Source of the DNA: a bacterium
GTDB taxonomy: Bacteria; JAHJDO01
Length of the DNA: 21,578 nt
NCBI GenBank assembly: GCA_023129655.1
Contig: JAGMBN010000011.1
Location: forward strand, 1 to 21,578
Reading direction: 5' to 3'
In this document: positions 1-7,209 of the stretch, in pieces
Position numbering within the stretch: the first letter of the stretch is position 1
Layout: every line of letters begins with the position of its first letter
The notes under the pieces: generated by a model
The model's input: only the letters and a program-made list of their open reading frames with translations
What the model was told of the DNA's origin: nothing
Databases searched by the model: none
Program-made: the position numbers and the translations under genes

Positions 1-1535
1 AGAAATTCGGATCTCCGACAATTACAAAAGACGGAGTTACGGTTGCAAAGGAAATTGAACTGGAAGAGCCGTATGAGAATATGGGCGCTCAGATGGTAAA
101 GGAAGTTGCGTCAAAGACTTCTGATGTGGCGGGCGACGGAACCACAACAGCTACAATACTTACAGAAGCAATATACAGAGAAGGACTCAGGAATGTTACA
201 GCCGGAGCAAATCCGATGGCGCTTAAGAGAGGCGTTGATAAAGCGGTAGATAACGTTGTAGGAAGCCTTAAAGGCTTGAGCAATCCTGTCAAAGACAAGA
301 AAGAAATTTCTCAGGTTGCTACGGTCTCAGCAAATAACGATTCTACGATCGGAAATATAATAGCGGATGCTATGGATAAGGTCGGAAAGGACGGAGTTAT
401 CACGGTTGAGGAAGCAAAGGGAATGGAGACAACTCTGGATATCGTAGAAGGTATGCAGTTTGACAGAGGTTACTTGTCTCCATATTTTGTGACTGACGCA
501 GAAAGAATGGAAGTGATTCTTGATAATCCATACATTCTTATTCATGAAAAGAAGATTTCCAATATGAAGGATGTGCTTCCGTTATTGGAAAAAATAGCTC
601 AGTCAGGAGCTCCGTTCTTGATTCTTGCTGAAGAGGTTGAAGGAGAAGCTTTGGCAACAATGGTTGTGAATAAGATCAGAGGCACTCTAAAATGTGCATG
701 TGTCAAGGCTCCGGGTTTTGGAGACAGAAGAAAAGCGATGCTTGAAGATATCGCTACTCTTACAGGAGGAAAAGCAATCTCCGAGGATCTGGGAATTAAA
801 CTGGAAAATATCACTCTTGACGATCTGGGAAGAGCAAAGCGTGTTACGATTGATAAAGAGAACACAACTATTGTTGAGGGAGCAGGCGAAAGAAGTGAGA
901 TAGACAGCAGAATATCTCAGATTCGTACGCAAATAGATGATACAACATCAGACTATGACAAAGAGAAACTGCAGGAAAGACTGGCAAAACTTGCCGGTGG
1001 AGTTGCGGTTATTAATGTTGGAGCTGCGACAGAAACAGAGATGAAGGAAAAGAAAGCGAGAGTTGAAGATGCGCTTCATGCAACCAGAGCCGCTGTTGAA
1101 GAGGGCGTAGTTGCAGGCGGCGGAGTTGCCTTGCTTAGATGTATATCTGCTCTCGGGAAAGTGACGTTGAAGGGAGATGAAGCTATCGGGCTTAATATTA
1201 TCAGGCGTGCCCTTGAAGAGCCTGTAAGACAGCTTGTGAGCAATGCAGGAGCCGAAGGCGCTATTGTTGTTCAGGAGATTCTTAAAAAAGAAACAAGTGT
1301 TGGATTTAATGTGGCAGACAATAAGTATGAGGACATGTTTGCAGCAGGCATTGTGGATCCGACAAAGGTAACAAGAACAGCTCTTCAAAATGCGGCAAGC
1401 ATCGCAGGGTTACTGCTCACAACAGAAGCGCTTATAACAGACATTCCTGAAAAGGAAAAGATGCCTCCAATGCCAGCAGGCGGCGGTGGCGGAATGCCAG
1501 GCGGTATGGGCGGCATGGGCGGAGGAATGTATTAA
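1..1535 (+). CDS. groEL: Chaperonin GroEL (Hsp60), 5' end cut off by the window edge
   Basis: ATP-dependent 60-kDa chaperonin subunit that forms the cytosolic double-ring folding chamber and works with GroES. The reading frame is open from the first base (first full codon at 3). It begins inside the N-terminal equatorial domain, so about 35 residues are missing of a usual length near 540. Visible hallmarks are the nucleotide-binding VAGDGTTTAT segment, the KAPGFGDRRKAML apical/intermediate segment, VEEGVVAGGG, and the Gly/Met-rich C-terminal tail (GGMPGGMGGMGGGMY). The first in-frame ATG, at 81, is internal and not the start. groES follows 16 bp downstream on the same strand, the reverse of the common groES-groEL order. 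Identity is certain. Confidence 0.98.
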   Translation, partial: KFGSPTITKDGVTVAKEIELEEPYENMGAQMVKEVASKTSDVAGDGTTTATILTEAIYREGLRNVTAGANPMALKRGVDKAVDNVVGSLKGLSNPVKDKKEISQVATVSANNDSTIGNIIADAMDKVGKDGVITVEEAKGMETTLDIVEGMQFDRGYLSPYFVTDAERMEVILDNPYILIHEKKISNMKDVLPLLEKIAQSGAPFLILAEEVEGEALATMVVNKIRGTLKCACVKAPGFGDRRKAMLEDIATLTGGKAISEDLGIKLENITLDDLGRAKRVTIDKENTTIVEGAGERSEIDSRISQIRTQIDDTTSDYDKEKLQERLAKLAGGVAVINVGAATETEMKEKKARVEDALHATRAAVEEGVVAGGGVALLRCISALGKVTLKGDEAIGLNIIRRALEEPVRQLVSNAGAEGAIVVQEILKKETSVGFNVADNKYEDMFAAGIVDPTKVTRTALQNAASIAGLLLTTEALITDIPEKEKMPPMPAGGGGGMPGGMGGMGGGMY

Positions 1536-1551
1536 TCATAAGGAGAAAAAT

Positions 1552-1839
1552 ATGAATTTAGTACCTTTGGAAGACAGAGTTATTGTAAAGAGATTGGAAG
1601 CTGAGGATAAGACAAAGGGAGGCATCATTCTTCCTGACACAGCTAAAGAAAAACCGCAAAAGGGTGAGATCATAGCTGTTGGCAGCGGGAAAATGCTGGA
1701 AGACGGGAAGAAACAGTCAATGAGCATTAAAAAAGGCGACAAGGTTATTTTTTCGTCATACGCAGGCACAGAAGTGCAAATTGACGGTGAAGAGCATCTG
1801 ATAATGAAAGAGGAAGACATTTTAGCTATTATAGAATAG
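1552..1839 (+). CDS. groES: Co-chaperonin GroES (Hsp10)
   Basis: A 95-aa co-chaperonin that caps the GroEL chamber as a heptamer. It opens with NLVPLEDRVIVKRLEAEDKT, then GGIILPDTAKEKPQKGEIIAVGSG (mobile loop and first strands), and ends with the typical EEDILAIIE. Length is normal for the family. The ATG at 1552 is chosen because an AAGGAGA ribosome-binding site lies 6-7 nt upstream and family homology starts there. An upstream in-frame ATG at 1486 lies inside groEL and is rejected. The gene sits 16 bp downstream of groEL, so the two are cotranscribed, and the terminator at 1857-1906 closes the operon. Confidence 0.98.
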   Translation: MNLVPLEDRVIVKRLEAEDKTKGGIILPDTAKEKPQKGEIIAVGSGKMLEDGKKQSMSIKKGDKVIFSSYAGTEVQIDGEEHLIMKEEDILAIIE

Positions 1840-1856
1840 TAACAGATGTTTTTTAA

Positions 1857-1906
1857 ATAAGCCTTCTGCATTCGGAATATTTTTCGGGCAGGAGGCTTAT
1901 TTATTT
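1857..1906 (+). terminator. Intrinsic terminator of the groEL-groES operon
   Basis: A 13-bp stem pairs 1857-1869 (ATAAGCCTTCTGC) with 1888-1900 (GCAGGAGGCTTAT), with one G-U pair and an 18-nt loop. A T-rich TTATTT run follows directly. It lies 17 bp after the groES stop and 15 bp before the next ribosome-binding region, as expected for a Rho-independent terminator. The right arm and tail end just before the ctpA leader, so that gene probably has its own promoter or depends on read-through. Confidence 0.85.
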
Positions 1907-1921
1907 AAGGGGAGAATAGAA

Positions 1922-3115
1922 TTGACTGAAAAAAACAGGTTTCACAGACTTCAAAAACTGACGTATCTTTTAATTATTGTTTTATTAATTTGTGGAGCCA
2001 GAGATCTGTGGAGAAATTTTGCAAGTCCAGGGCATAAGAAAGCAAAATTTTTCTTAAAGACTTTTAATATTATTCAGTCCCGCTATATAGATAAAACAGA
2101 GCCCGAACATCTTATATACAGCGCTGTTGATAGCATGGTTAAGAGTCTTGGGGATCCGTACAGCCAGTTTATATCGCAGGAAGCGTATGATGAGATCAGG
2201 ATATTTGAAATAGGGGAATACGGAGGGCTGGGAATAGTTGTAGGAATAAGGGATAATAATATCATAGTTATTTCACCCATAGAGGGCACTCCCGCAGATG
2301 AAGTAGGGATAAAACCCGGCGATGTTATTGTAAAAATAGACGAAATAAGCTGTGTTGGATGGTCGCTGCAGGAAGTAGTAAAAAAGCTTAGAGGAAAAGA
2401 AGGAATAAAAGTTTCATTACATATAGAACGCGGAAAACAGCAGAGAGTTTTGCGTTTTGAAATTATTAGAAAAATTATAGAGCTCAGAACAGTTTATTCT
2501 AAATTAATAAATGGGAGCATTGGATATATTAGAATTGCAGATTTTGGGAATGGAACGTTAAAGAGTTTTAAAGACGCCATAACCGGTTTTGATAAAAAAG
2601 AGGTAAGGTCTCTTATTTTAGATTTAAGAAATAATCCGGGTGGATTTATTGATCAGGCGGTAGAGATATCAGATTGTTTCTTATCTAACGGATTGATAGT
2701 AACAACAAAGGGACGGGATAAAAGTCAGACTAAGACATATAGAGCAACAAACAGCAAAGAAGATATACACCTGCCATTAGTTGTGTTAATAAATAAAGGC
2801 AGCGCCAGCGCAGCGGAGATCGTTGCCGGCGCCTTGCAATGCAATAAGCGCGCAACCATAATAGGAACATCCAGTTTTGGAAAGGGGTCAGTACAGGGTA
2901 TTTTCCCTTTACCTGACAAAACAGCCCTTTGCCTGACCATTGCCAGATATTATATTCCTGACGGCAGTTTAATTGATGGTAAGGGCATCCAACCTGATAT
3001 AGAAATCAAAATTCCAAACTCATGGTACGAAAAATCGATAAAAGAACAGATTGAGTCGCTTGATCCTCAGTTAGAGAAGGCAGTGGAGGTCTTGAAAAAT
3101 AGGATGCGTCCCTAA
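1922..3115 (+). CDS. ctpA: C-terminal processing peptidase, S41 family (CtpA/Prc type)
   Basis: A 397-aa membrane-anchored serine protease of the carboxyl-terminal processing family, which trims or degrades envelope proteins from their C-termini. Residues 1-10 are charged, 14-25 form an N-terminal signal anchor, and about 98-170 form a PDZ domain (GGLGIVVGIRDN, then TPADEVGIKPGDVIVKID). The S41 core follows with LDLRNNPGG at 234-241. The expected catalytic dyad is Ser296 (in KGSASAAE) and Lys321 (in FGKGS), 25 residues apart as in known members. The start is TTG at 1922, preceded by AAGGGGAGAA. The 3' end overlaps the convergent gene by 4 bp (3112-3115). No substrate can be inferred from context. 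The symbol is a family label. Confidence 0.93.
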   Translation: MTEKNRFHRLQKLTYLLIIVLLICGARDLWRNFASPGHKKAKFFLKTFNIIQSRYIDKTEPEHLIYSAVDSMVKSLGDPYSQFISQEAYDEIRIFEIGEYGGLGIVVGIRDNNIIVISPIEGTPADEVGIKPGDVIVKIDEISCVGWSLQEVVKKLRGKEGIKVSLHIERGKQQRVLRFEIIRKIIELRTVYSKLINGSIGYIRIADFGNGTLKSFKDAITGFDKKEVRSLILDLRNNPGGFIDQAVEISDCFLSNGLIVTTKGRDKSQTKTYRATNSKEDIHLPLVVLINKGSASAAEIVAGALQCNKRATIIGTSSFGKGSVQGIFPLPDKTALCLTIARYYIPDGSLIDGKGIQPDIEIKIPNSWYEKSIKEQIESLDPQLEKAVEVLKNRMRP

Positions 3116-4326
3116 TTACTTCTTAAATTTAAACTTTGTGTCAACTTTTTTTTCCACTCTACATGTCCATCAACATAGAGTACATTCCTGCCGCGTTTGA
3201 AATAACCTTTCTTGGTGTGTGCTACTACAGCAGAGGATGGACTGTCTTCGGAAAGACCGCTTATATATTTATACCCAGCTTTCGTATCTATATCAGCCTT
3301 TGTCTTAATTTTTTCTTTTTGAGCTGGACACTTGAATATATCTAAAGTTGAAATGTATTTGGGATAGAGTGCGCTTAACGTGTTTGGAAATTTTTCTTCA
3401 TTATCCTGAGCGTACATATGGAGTCCCAAGCCTATTTGTTTTAGATTGCTTATGCACTTTGTTCTCCTTGCCATTTCTCTAGCCCTTGATAAAGCTGGAA
3501 TCATCATGCCTGCAAACATTCCACCAATGAAAAGTACTCCCAAAAGAATGCAGGTAACTATTATAACACCAATGCCTTTGCCCTGTTTGGCTTTAACAAC
3601 ACTTGTCCCTTTAATATCTCTCAGATTTCTGAACATCAGCACATAAACTGCTGTTGAAGCTACCATTGCCAAAGCTGTTCCTATTTGGAAAATCGGGGTA
3701 CAAAGTTTAGTAGGTAATTTCACACCGAATTTAAATATGGCAAACAGAACGCCAATGGGCGCATATATACATATTCCATACACAATCCCACATACAAGCG
3801 GCGCGCCAAGCACATACCACCAGTTGCCTTTTACAAGCTGTTTACTCCTTTTTAAGGCGCCGGTACTTCCAGTTCCTTCAATTATACGCACTAAATAAGC
3901 AAGAGAGAACCAGACACCAAATATAATCCCCGGAATAATTAATAATAAAAGTCCTCCAACTGTTGCCAGACAAACAAGAGCAATTACCCAACAATATGGA
4001 AAGAATTTTTTAAAACCTGTTTTGTAGGATTCCCTAATATCTGCAGGATTCCCTTCAAGAATATTATTTACTGCAAAAATTAAACCTATGCCTGTAATTA
4101 GAGAGATGATAATTGTTACAGGAAGCGCGAATAGCTGGAAAATAACTGGTAAATATTCTATTCCAGTAGTCACTACCATATAAAGAGCAATGATCCCAAG
4201 AAGAATTGCTATATTATTTTTTATTACTGCCCAGCTTGTTTTCAGCAGTTCTCCAATTCCCATGAGCTCTTTTGTCTGTGTAGTTTCTTGAGGCTCTGAA
4301 GACGCAGATAAAGATTCGTTATTCAT
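3112..4326 (-). CDS. Polytopic membrane protein fused to a pseudopilin-like (H-X9-DG type) C-terminal domain
   Basis: A 404-aa protein with two parts. Residues about 25-235 form a hydrophobic region of roughly six membrane segments (for example 38-56, 63-85, 112-146, 172-196, 214-232). It resembles the glycerophosphodiesterase-membrane-domain/DUF975-like families through SWAVIKNN, IPGIIFGVWFSLAYLV and ALKRSKQLVKGNWW. A further helix at 252-274 runs into PALSRAREMARRTKCISNLKQIG and MYAQDNEEKFP. These match the segment after the N-terminal helix of DUF1559/H-X9-DG pseudopilin-type proteins common in Planctomycetes and relatives. The C-terminus has GRNVLYVDGHVEW. The usual GFTLIE prepilin cleavage site is absent. 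ATG at 4326 is preferred over TTG at 4350 because AGGGAGAG lies 6 nt upstream. Function is unknown; a role as a membrane-fixed scaffold is speculation. Confidence 0.8.
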   Translation of the reverse strand: MNNESLSASSEPQETTQTKELMGIGELLKTSWAVIKNNIAILLGIIALYMVVTTGIEYLPVIFQLFALPVTIIISLITGIGLIFAVNNILEGNPADIRESYKTGFKKFFPYCWVIALVCLATVGGLLLLIIPGIIFGVWFSLAYLVRIIEGTGSTGALKRSKQLVKGNWWYVLGAPLVCGIVYGICIYAPIGVLFAIFKFGVKLPTKLCTPIFQIGTALAMVASTAVYVLMFRNLRDIKGTSVVKAKQGKGIGVIIVTCILLGVLFIGGMFAGMMIPALSRAREMARRTKCISNLKQIGLGLHMYAQDNEEKFPNTLSALYPKYISTLDIFKCPAQKEKIKTKADIDTKAGYKYISGLSEDSPSSAVVAHTKKGYFKRGRNVLYVDGHVEWKKKLTQSLNLRSN

Positions 4327-4422
4327 AATATTCTCTCCCTTGTTTTTCAATAATTAAGGATACAACATAGGTCTCATAATTTACAAGACAAAACCCATTT
4401 TAGTATATCAAATATTTAATTC

Positions 4423-4462
4423 CTTTATTCCCTCTCTTTCCAAGAGAGGGTTAGGGTGAGTT
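4423..4462 (-). repeat. 40-bp palindrome-bearing direct repeat, copy A
   Basis: A 40-bp sequence identical at 38 positions to 5058-5097, in the same orientation. It contains a 9-bp perfect stem, 4430-4438 (CCCTCTCTT) with 4442-4450 (AAGAGAGGG), with a 3-nt loop, then TTAGGGTGAG. It encodes the last residues and the stop codon of the DUF559 gene (reading as LTLTLSWKERE), so the coding sequence runs into the repeat. The two differences from copy B are in the loop (CC against TT). Confidence 0.85.
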
Positions 4463-4841
4463 TTTCAATTACATCATCCAAGGAATTCTCTATTTCTTCA
4501 TTTTTAAAACGAACAACTTTGATCCCCAATTGATTAATAATAAAACTTCTGAATTTATCATAATCTTTTTGTTTCTCATGAATACCGCCATCTACTTCAA
4601 CGACTAATTTACATTCATGACAATAAAAGTCTGCAATAAAAAAACGTTTCTGTTCATCATATTCAAAATTAATTGGGTATTGACGATAAAATTTCCTATT
4701 TTTAATTCTTCTGTTTCTCACGACTTGCCAAAAAATCTTTTCTGTGTTTGTGTTGTTCTTACGAAGATTTCTAGCAGCTTGTTTAATTGTGTTTTTCAAC
4801 TCATCCCCTGACCCCTTCTCTTTCAAGAGAAGGGGAAACAT
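4425..4841 (-). CDS. DUF559 family endonuclease-like protein (Vsr/restriction-endonuclease fold)
   Basis: About 138 aa. The DUF559 core is clear: ARNLRKNNTNTEKIFWQVVRNR, FYRQYPINF, FFIADFYCHECKLVVEVDGG and a C-terminal GIKVVRFKNEEIENSLDDVIEKL. Asp71 (ADFYC) and the Glu82-x-Asp84 pair (VEVDGG) sit where the putative PD-(D/E)XK-like active site of the family lies. The start is uncertain. ATG at 4841 has GGAGA about 9 nt upstream; TTG at 4865 or a later codon near the domain start is also possible. The first and last residues are encoded by palindromic sequences (4812-4835 and 4430-4450), so the gene looks embedded in a repeat unit. It is the last gene of the leftward operon, just after the DUF2007 stop. 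Whether it is an active nuclease, and on what target, is unknown. Confidence 0.85.
   Translation of the reverse strand: MFPLLLKEKGSGDELKNTIKQAARNLRKNNTNTEKIFWQVVRNRRIKNRKFYRQYPINFEYDEQKRFFIADFYCHECKLVVEVDGGIHEKQKDYDKFRSFIINQLGIKVVRFKNEEIENSLDDVIEKLTLTLSWKERE
4812..4835. repeat. Perfect 11-bp inverted repeat at the 5' end of the DUF559 gene
   Basis: CCCCTTCTCTT (4812-4822) pairs perfectly with AAGAGAAGGGG (4825-4835) around a 2-nt loop. It is similar to, but distinct from, the palindrome in the 40-bp repeats at 4423 and 5058 (CCCC/CTTCTCTT against CCCTCTCTT). It lies just after the DUF2007 stop and encodes the first residues of the DUF559 product. There is no T-run on the transcribed strand, so it is more likely part of a repeat element than a terminator. 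Confidence 0.75.
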
Positions 4842-4845
4842 CACA

Positions 4846-5055
4846 TCAAATCTCCAAAACTTCAAGCGCTTTTTGCGCTTCTTCCTCTTTAACTAATAAA
4901 CGTGTCCCATTAGTACCCAGTAGTAAATGAGGCCGCATGCCGCCGCAATCATCAGCAGAAACAATAGCTTCAATACCACTTGACTCAAGAAGACCCTTTG
5001 CAAGCTCAGCTTCTACCCTGTTATTACAATTTTTGATACAAATTAAATCTGCCAT
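4846..5055 (-). CDS. DUF2007 domain protein
   Basis: A 69-aa soluble protein. It starts MADLICIKNCNNRVEAELAKGLLESSGIEA, and LLVKEEEAQKALEVLEI closes the small alpha/beta domain. This pattern (helix carrying EAEhhKGLLESxGIEA, then a strand with a Val/Leu core and a C-terminal AxxhLE helix) is typical of DUF2007, sometimes annotated as putative signal-transducing proteins, though no function is established. The ATG at 5055 follows GAGAGGGA that belongs to repeat copy B. The complete gap to pgpA (5056-5095) consists almost only of that repeat. The stop is 4 nt from the preferred DUF559 start. Confidence 0.8.
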   Translation of the reverse strand: MADLICIKNCNNRVEAELAKGLLESSGIEAIVSADDCGGMRPHLLLGTNGTRLLVKEEEAQKALEVLEI

Positions 5056-5057
5056 TT

Positions 5058-5097
5058 CTTTATTCCCTCTCTTTTTAAGAGAGGGTTAGGGTGAGTT
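5058..5097 (-). repeat. 40-bp palindrome-bearing direct repeat, copy B
   Basis: Matches copy A (4423-4462) at 38 of 40 bases in the same orientation. It contains the stem CCCTCTCTT/AAGAGAGGG with a TTT-like loop. It fills almost exactly the space between the pgpA stop codon (5096-5098, sharing two bases) and the DUF2007 start codon (5055). It also supplies the purine-rich sequence upstream of DUF2007. With copy A it brackets a 595-bp segment carrying the DUF559 and DUF2007 genes. Confidence 0.85.
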
Positions 5098-5554
5098 AAA
5101 TTATCCTGCGTCCCAACACTATTATCCACAGCGCCAGATTAGCGTAGATTCCTGCTGCTGCGTCATCAAGCATTACTCCCCAGCCGTATGGGAGTTTCTC
5201 CAGCGATTTGGCTGGGAATGGCTTTAGAATGTCAAATATGCGAAATAGTATGAATGCGCTTATCATATAAAATGCGCTGAATGGTATGGATATCAAAGCT
5301 ATGAGAATTCCAAAGACCTCATCAAGAACAAATTTCCTGCAGTCTTTTTTTTCAAATACTTCTTCCGCTTTTTTACCGATAAGGATTCCTATAATGAATA
5401 ATAAAGCAAGTACCGAAAAATATAACCATGAGGAACAATGACGGGACAGAATCCAATACAATCCCAACCCTGCTAAACTGCCGACAGTCCCTGGAGCGTA
5501 TGGGGAATATCCAACAAAAAAGACCGATGATATTAGTTTAATTAGAAATTTCAT
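5096..5554 (-). CDS. pgpA: Phosphatidylglycerophosphatase A
   Basis: A 152-aa integral membrane phosphatase that converts phosphatidylglycerol phosphate to phosphatidylglycerol, the step after PgsA. Family hallmarks are GYSPYAPGTVGSLAG near the N-terminus, RKFVLDEVFGILIA (acidic DE), ILFRIFDILKPFPAKSLEKLP, and GWGVMLDDAAAGIYANL with its paired aspartates. Hydrophobic segments lie at about 25-60, 78-106 and 134-147. The ATG at 5554 overlaps the pgsA stop in an ATGA arrangement (5551-5554), which suggests translational coupling and places consecutive pathway steps side by side. Length is normal. Confidence 0.93.
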   Translation of the reverse strand: MKFLIKLISSVFFVGYSPYAPGTVGSLAGLGLYWILSRHCSSWLYFSVLALLFIIGILIGKKAEEVFEKKDCRKFVLDEVFGILIALISIPFSAFYMISAFILFRIFDILKPFPAKSLEKLPYGWGVMLDDAAAGIYANLALWIIVLGRRII

Positions 5555-6180
5555 TGATGAGCGGCTTCTCTAATAAGGTCTTTATGCTCAATCATATAAC
5601 CTATACCGGAGATGACAGAGAAAATCACCACAACAGCCATGACCCATGTTAAGAGATAGTGCATCCAAATATCCAGCGGCTTAGCATGCCATAGGACATT
5701 TTCCCATGAATTAAAAACTATCATGGTATCCCTGATACAAAGAGAAATAAGAGTTATTATTATAGCTGTGATCTGAGAACCTGTTTTGTGTTTGCCAAGA
5801 AGTCCTGCGCTTATTATAACACCTTTGGTAGCTGCCAGATTGCGAAGTCCTGTAATGATAAATTCTCTGCTTATTATTATAACAACCATCCATGAGGGAA
5901 AGAGTCCCATACCAATGAACACGATAAGTGCAGATGTTACAAGTAACTTATCAGCAATAGGGTCCATTAACTTGCCGAAATTAGTTATCTTCTTTTCCCT
6001 GCGAGCAATAACCCCATCAAAAAAGTCAGTAAGGGATGCCAGAATAAAGATAAGCAATGCTAGATATTTACCAATCGCAATGTGGATTAAGTTACTAGAA
6101 ACATGGTTTATCAACAGGGCAATAATAAGAAACGGGACAGCCAGCATCCGTGCAAATGTTAATTTATTAGGCATATTCAT
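5551..6180 (-). CDS. pgsA: CDP-diacylglycerol--glycerol-3-phosphate 3-phosphatidyltransferase
   Basis: A 209-aa membrane enzyme that makes phosphatidylglycerol phosphate from CDP-diacylglycerol and glycerol-3-phosphate. The CDP-alcohol phosphotransferase signature D-x2-DG-x2-AR-x8-G-x3-D-x3-D is complete at residues 52-77 (Asp52, Asp55-Gly56, Ala59-Arg60, Gly69, Asp73, Asp77). The N-terminus MNMPNKLTFARM is typical of PgsA. Five or six membrane helices follow. The ATG at 6180 shares one base with the rodZ stop codon (TAATG). The next gene, pgpA, overlaps by 4 bp, so three envelope genes are tightly coupled. Confidence 0.95.
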   Translation of the reverse strand: MNMPNKLTFARMLAVPFLIIALLINHVSSNLIHIAIGKYLALLIFILASLTDFFDGVIARREKKITNFGKLMDPIADKLLVTSALIVFIGMGLFPSWMVVIIISREFIITGLRNLAATKGVIISAGLLGKHKTGSQITAIIITLISLCIRDTMIVFNSWENVLWHAKPLDIWMHYLLTWVMAVVVIFSVISGIGYMIEHKDLIREAAHQ

Positions 6181-6929
6181 TATGGAGTTTCTATCCCGTC
6201 TTTTGTTACAATGACTTTTTTAAAAACCTCTCCTTTTTTACCAAGAATGGGTAGTTTTTTGCCATTTAACTCTATTACAACGCCCCCTGCATTTCCTATC
6301 CTGAAATGAAATTTCTCCTTGGCATACCATACTTTCTCGTCTCCTTTATGTAATGTGCCTCCAAATAATTTTTTGCCGTCAGCAAAGATTCTAATCCATG
6401 TTTTGTCTATTGTTATGAATTTCAATTCCAACAGCTCACTTTCGCTTTTAACATACGCATCAAGAGCGGATTGGATTATGAGATTTGTATCGTTTGTTAC
6501 TAATGGCGAGTCCGCTATATCCAGGTCAGAGTAATTAAGCTTTTCTTCAAGTGTGATTCTGTCAACAGTATTGACAAAATGTCTAACTGTAGAAATGATT
6601 GCTATGAATAATACTAAAGTTAATCCTATAATGGAGAGAAGCAATACCTTCTTTTTTGTTTTCTCGTCTGTATTTTTTCCTCTGTGGCTTTGGGAAGGTT
6701 TAGAGTATTGATTATACTGCCTTAAAAGTTTTTTCGTATCCAAACCGAGAAATCTTGCATATCCTTTTAAAAATATTCTTGCATATTCCGGGGACGGCAG
6801 ACTATTAGCAGTATCATTCTCCAACGCCTTAAGATACGCAAGATTTATTTTTGTTTGCGCGTATACATCCTGAAGTCTTAATTTTTTTTCAAGCCTTGCT
6901 TTTTTTAAGACTTTGCCAATAGATTCCAT
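6180..6929 (-). CDS. rodZ: RodZ-like cell shape protein (HTH, one membrane helix, C-terminal beta domain)
   Basis: A 249-aa bitopic protein of the RodZ family, which links MreB filaments to the membrane. Residues 5-66 form the Xre-like HTH domain (IGKVLKKARLEKKLRLQDVYAQTKI, then YLKALEN and GYARFLGLD). A basic linker at 80-94 leads into the single membrane helix at about 95-116. The C-terminal DUF4115-type beta domain lies at about 168-245, with the typical WIRIFADGKKLFGGTL and GNAGGVVIELNGKKLP. Placement directly upstream of pgsA is common for RodZ relatives in Firmicutes and other phyla. The periplasmic spacer (117-165) is short. No MreB gene is visible in this window. Confidence 0.88.
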   Translation of the reverse strand: MESIGKVLKKARLEKKLRLQDVYAQTKINLAYLKALENDTANSLPSPEYARIFLKGYARFLGLDTKKLLRQYNQYSKPSQSHRGKNTDEKTKKKVLLLSIIGLTLVLFIAIISTVRHFVNTVDRITLEEKLNYSDLDIADSPLVTNDTNLIIQSALDAYVKSESELLELKFITIDKTWIRIFADGKKLFGGTLHKGDEKVWYAKEKFHFRIGNAGGVVIELNGKKLPILGKKGEVFKKVIVTKDGIETP

Positions 6930-6935
6930 AATTGA

Positions 6936-7205
6936 CTAAAATTTCCTCAGTTGTTTTAATAATTTATTTATTTTTGACTTAATAAGCGCCCTATCATTCT
7001 TAAATATTCTGTATTGTTCTTTCATATAATCCGATATTTTACTTGATTCTTCCATTTTCTTGTATCTTTTATCCAATTCAAAAAGCTGTGACTGAAGAGA
7101 ATTAACACTTTCTCTCAGGCTATCTCTTTCACTTTTTATGTTCTGTGTTTTTTGAAGTGTTTCCTGAATTTTTTGGTCCAAAACTTCTAATTTCTCGTCC
7201 AACAT
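6936..7205 (-). CDS. Small coiled-coil protein between pheT and rodZ, possibly ZapB/DUF904-like
   Basis: An 89-aa, strongly charged, almost wholly alpha-helical protein. Residues 1-55 show heptad spacing (LDEKLEVLDQKIQETL, then INSLQSQLFELDKRY type repeats), and 60-89 are rich in Lys/Arg. There is no signal peptide, membrane helix or Cys. It starts 4 nt after the pheT stop and ends 6 nt before rodZ, so it is certainly in the operon. ZapA or ZapB-like division proteins often follow pheT in other bacteria, which makes a cell-division coiled coil a reasonable guess. No diagnostic motif proves it. Confidence 0.65.
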   Translation of the reverse strand: MLDEKLEVLDQKIQETLQKTQNIKSERDSLRESVNSLQSQLFELDKRYKKMEESSKISDYMKEQYRIFKNDRALIKSKINKLLKQLRKF

Positions 7206-7209
7206 TTCT

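Noticed and set aside
948..1388. Open frame of 146 codons on the minus strand
   Set aside because: It is antisense to groEL and Cys/His/Phe-rich with no family features, as expected for a reading-frame shadow.
1486..1551. Long start for groES at ATG 1486
   Set aside because: The extension lies inside the groEL tail and has no family similarity; ATG 1552 has the ribosome-binding site and matches the family N-terminus.
4327..4350. TTG start at 4350 for the pseudopilin fusion gene
   Set aside because: The AGGGAGAG ribosome-binding site lies downstream of that codon and is correctly spaced for the ATG at 4326.
4423..5097. Repeats as a CRISPR array
   Set aside because: Only two 40-bp copies about 600 bp apart with genes between them; no regular short spacers.
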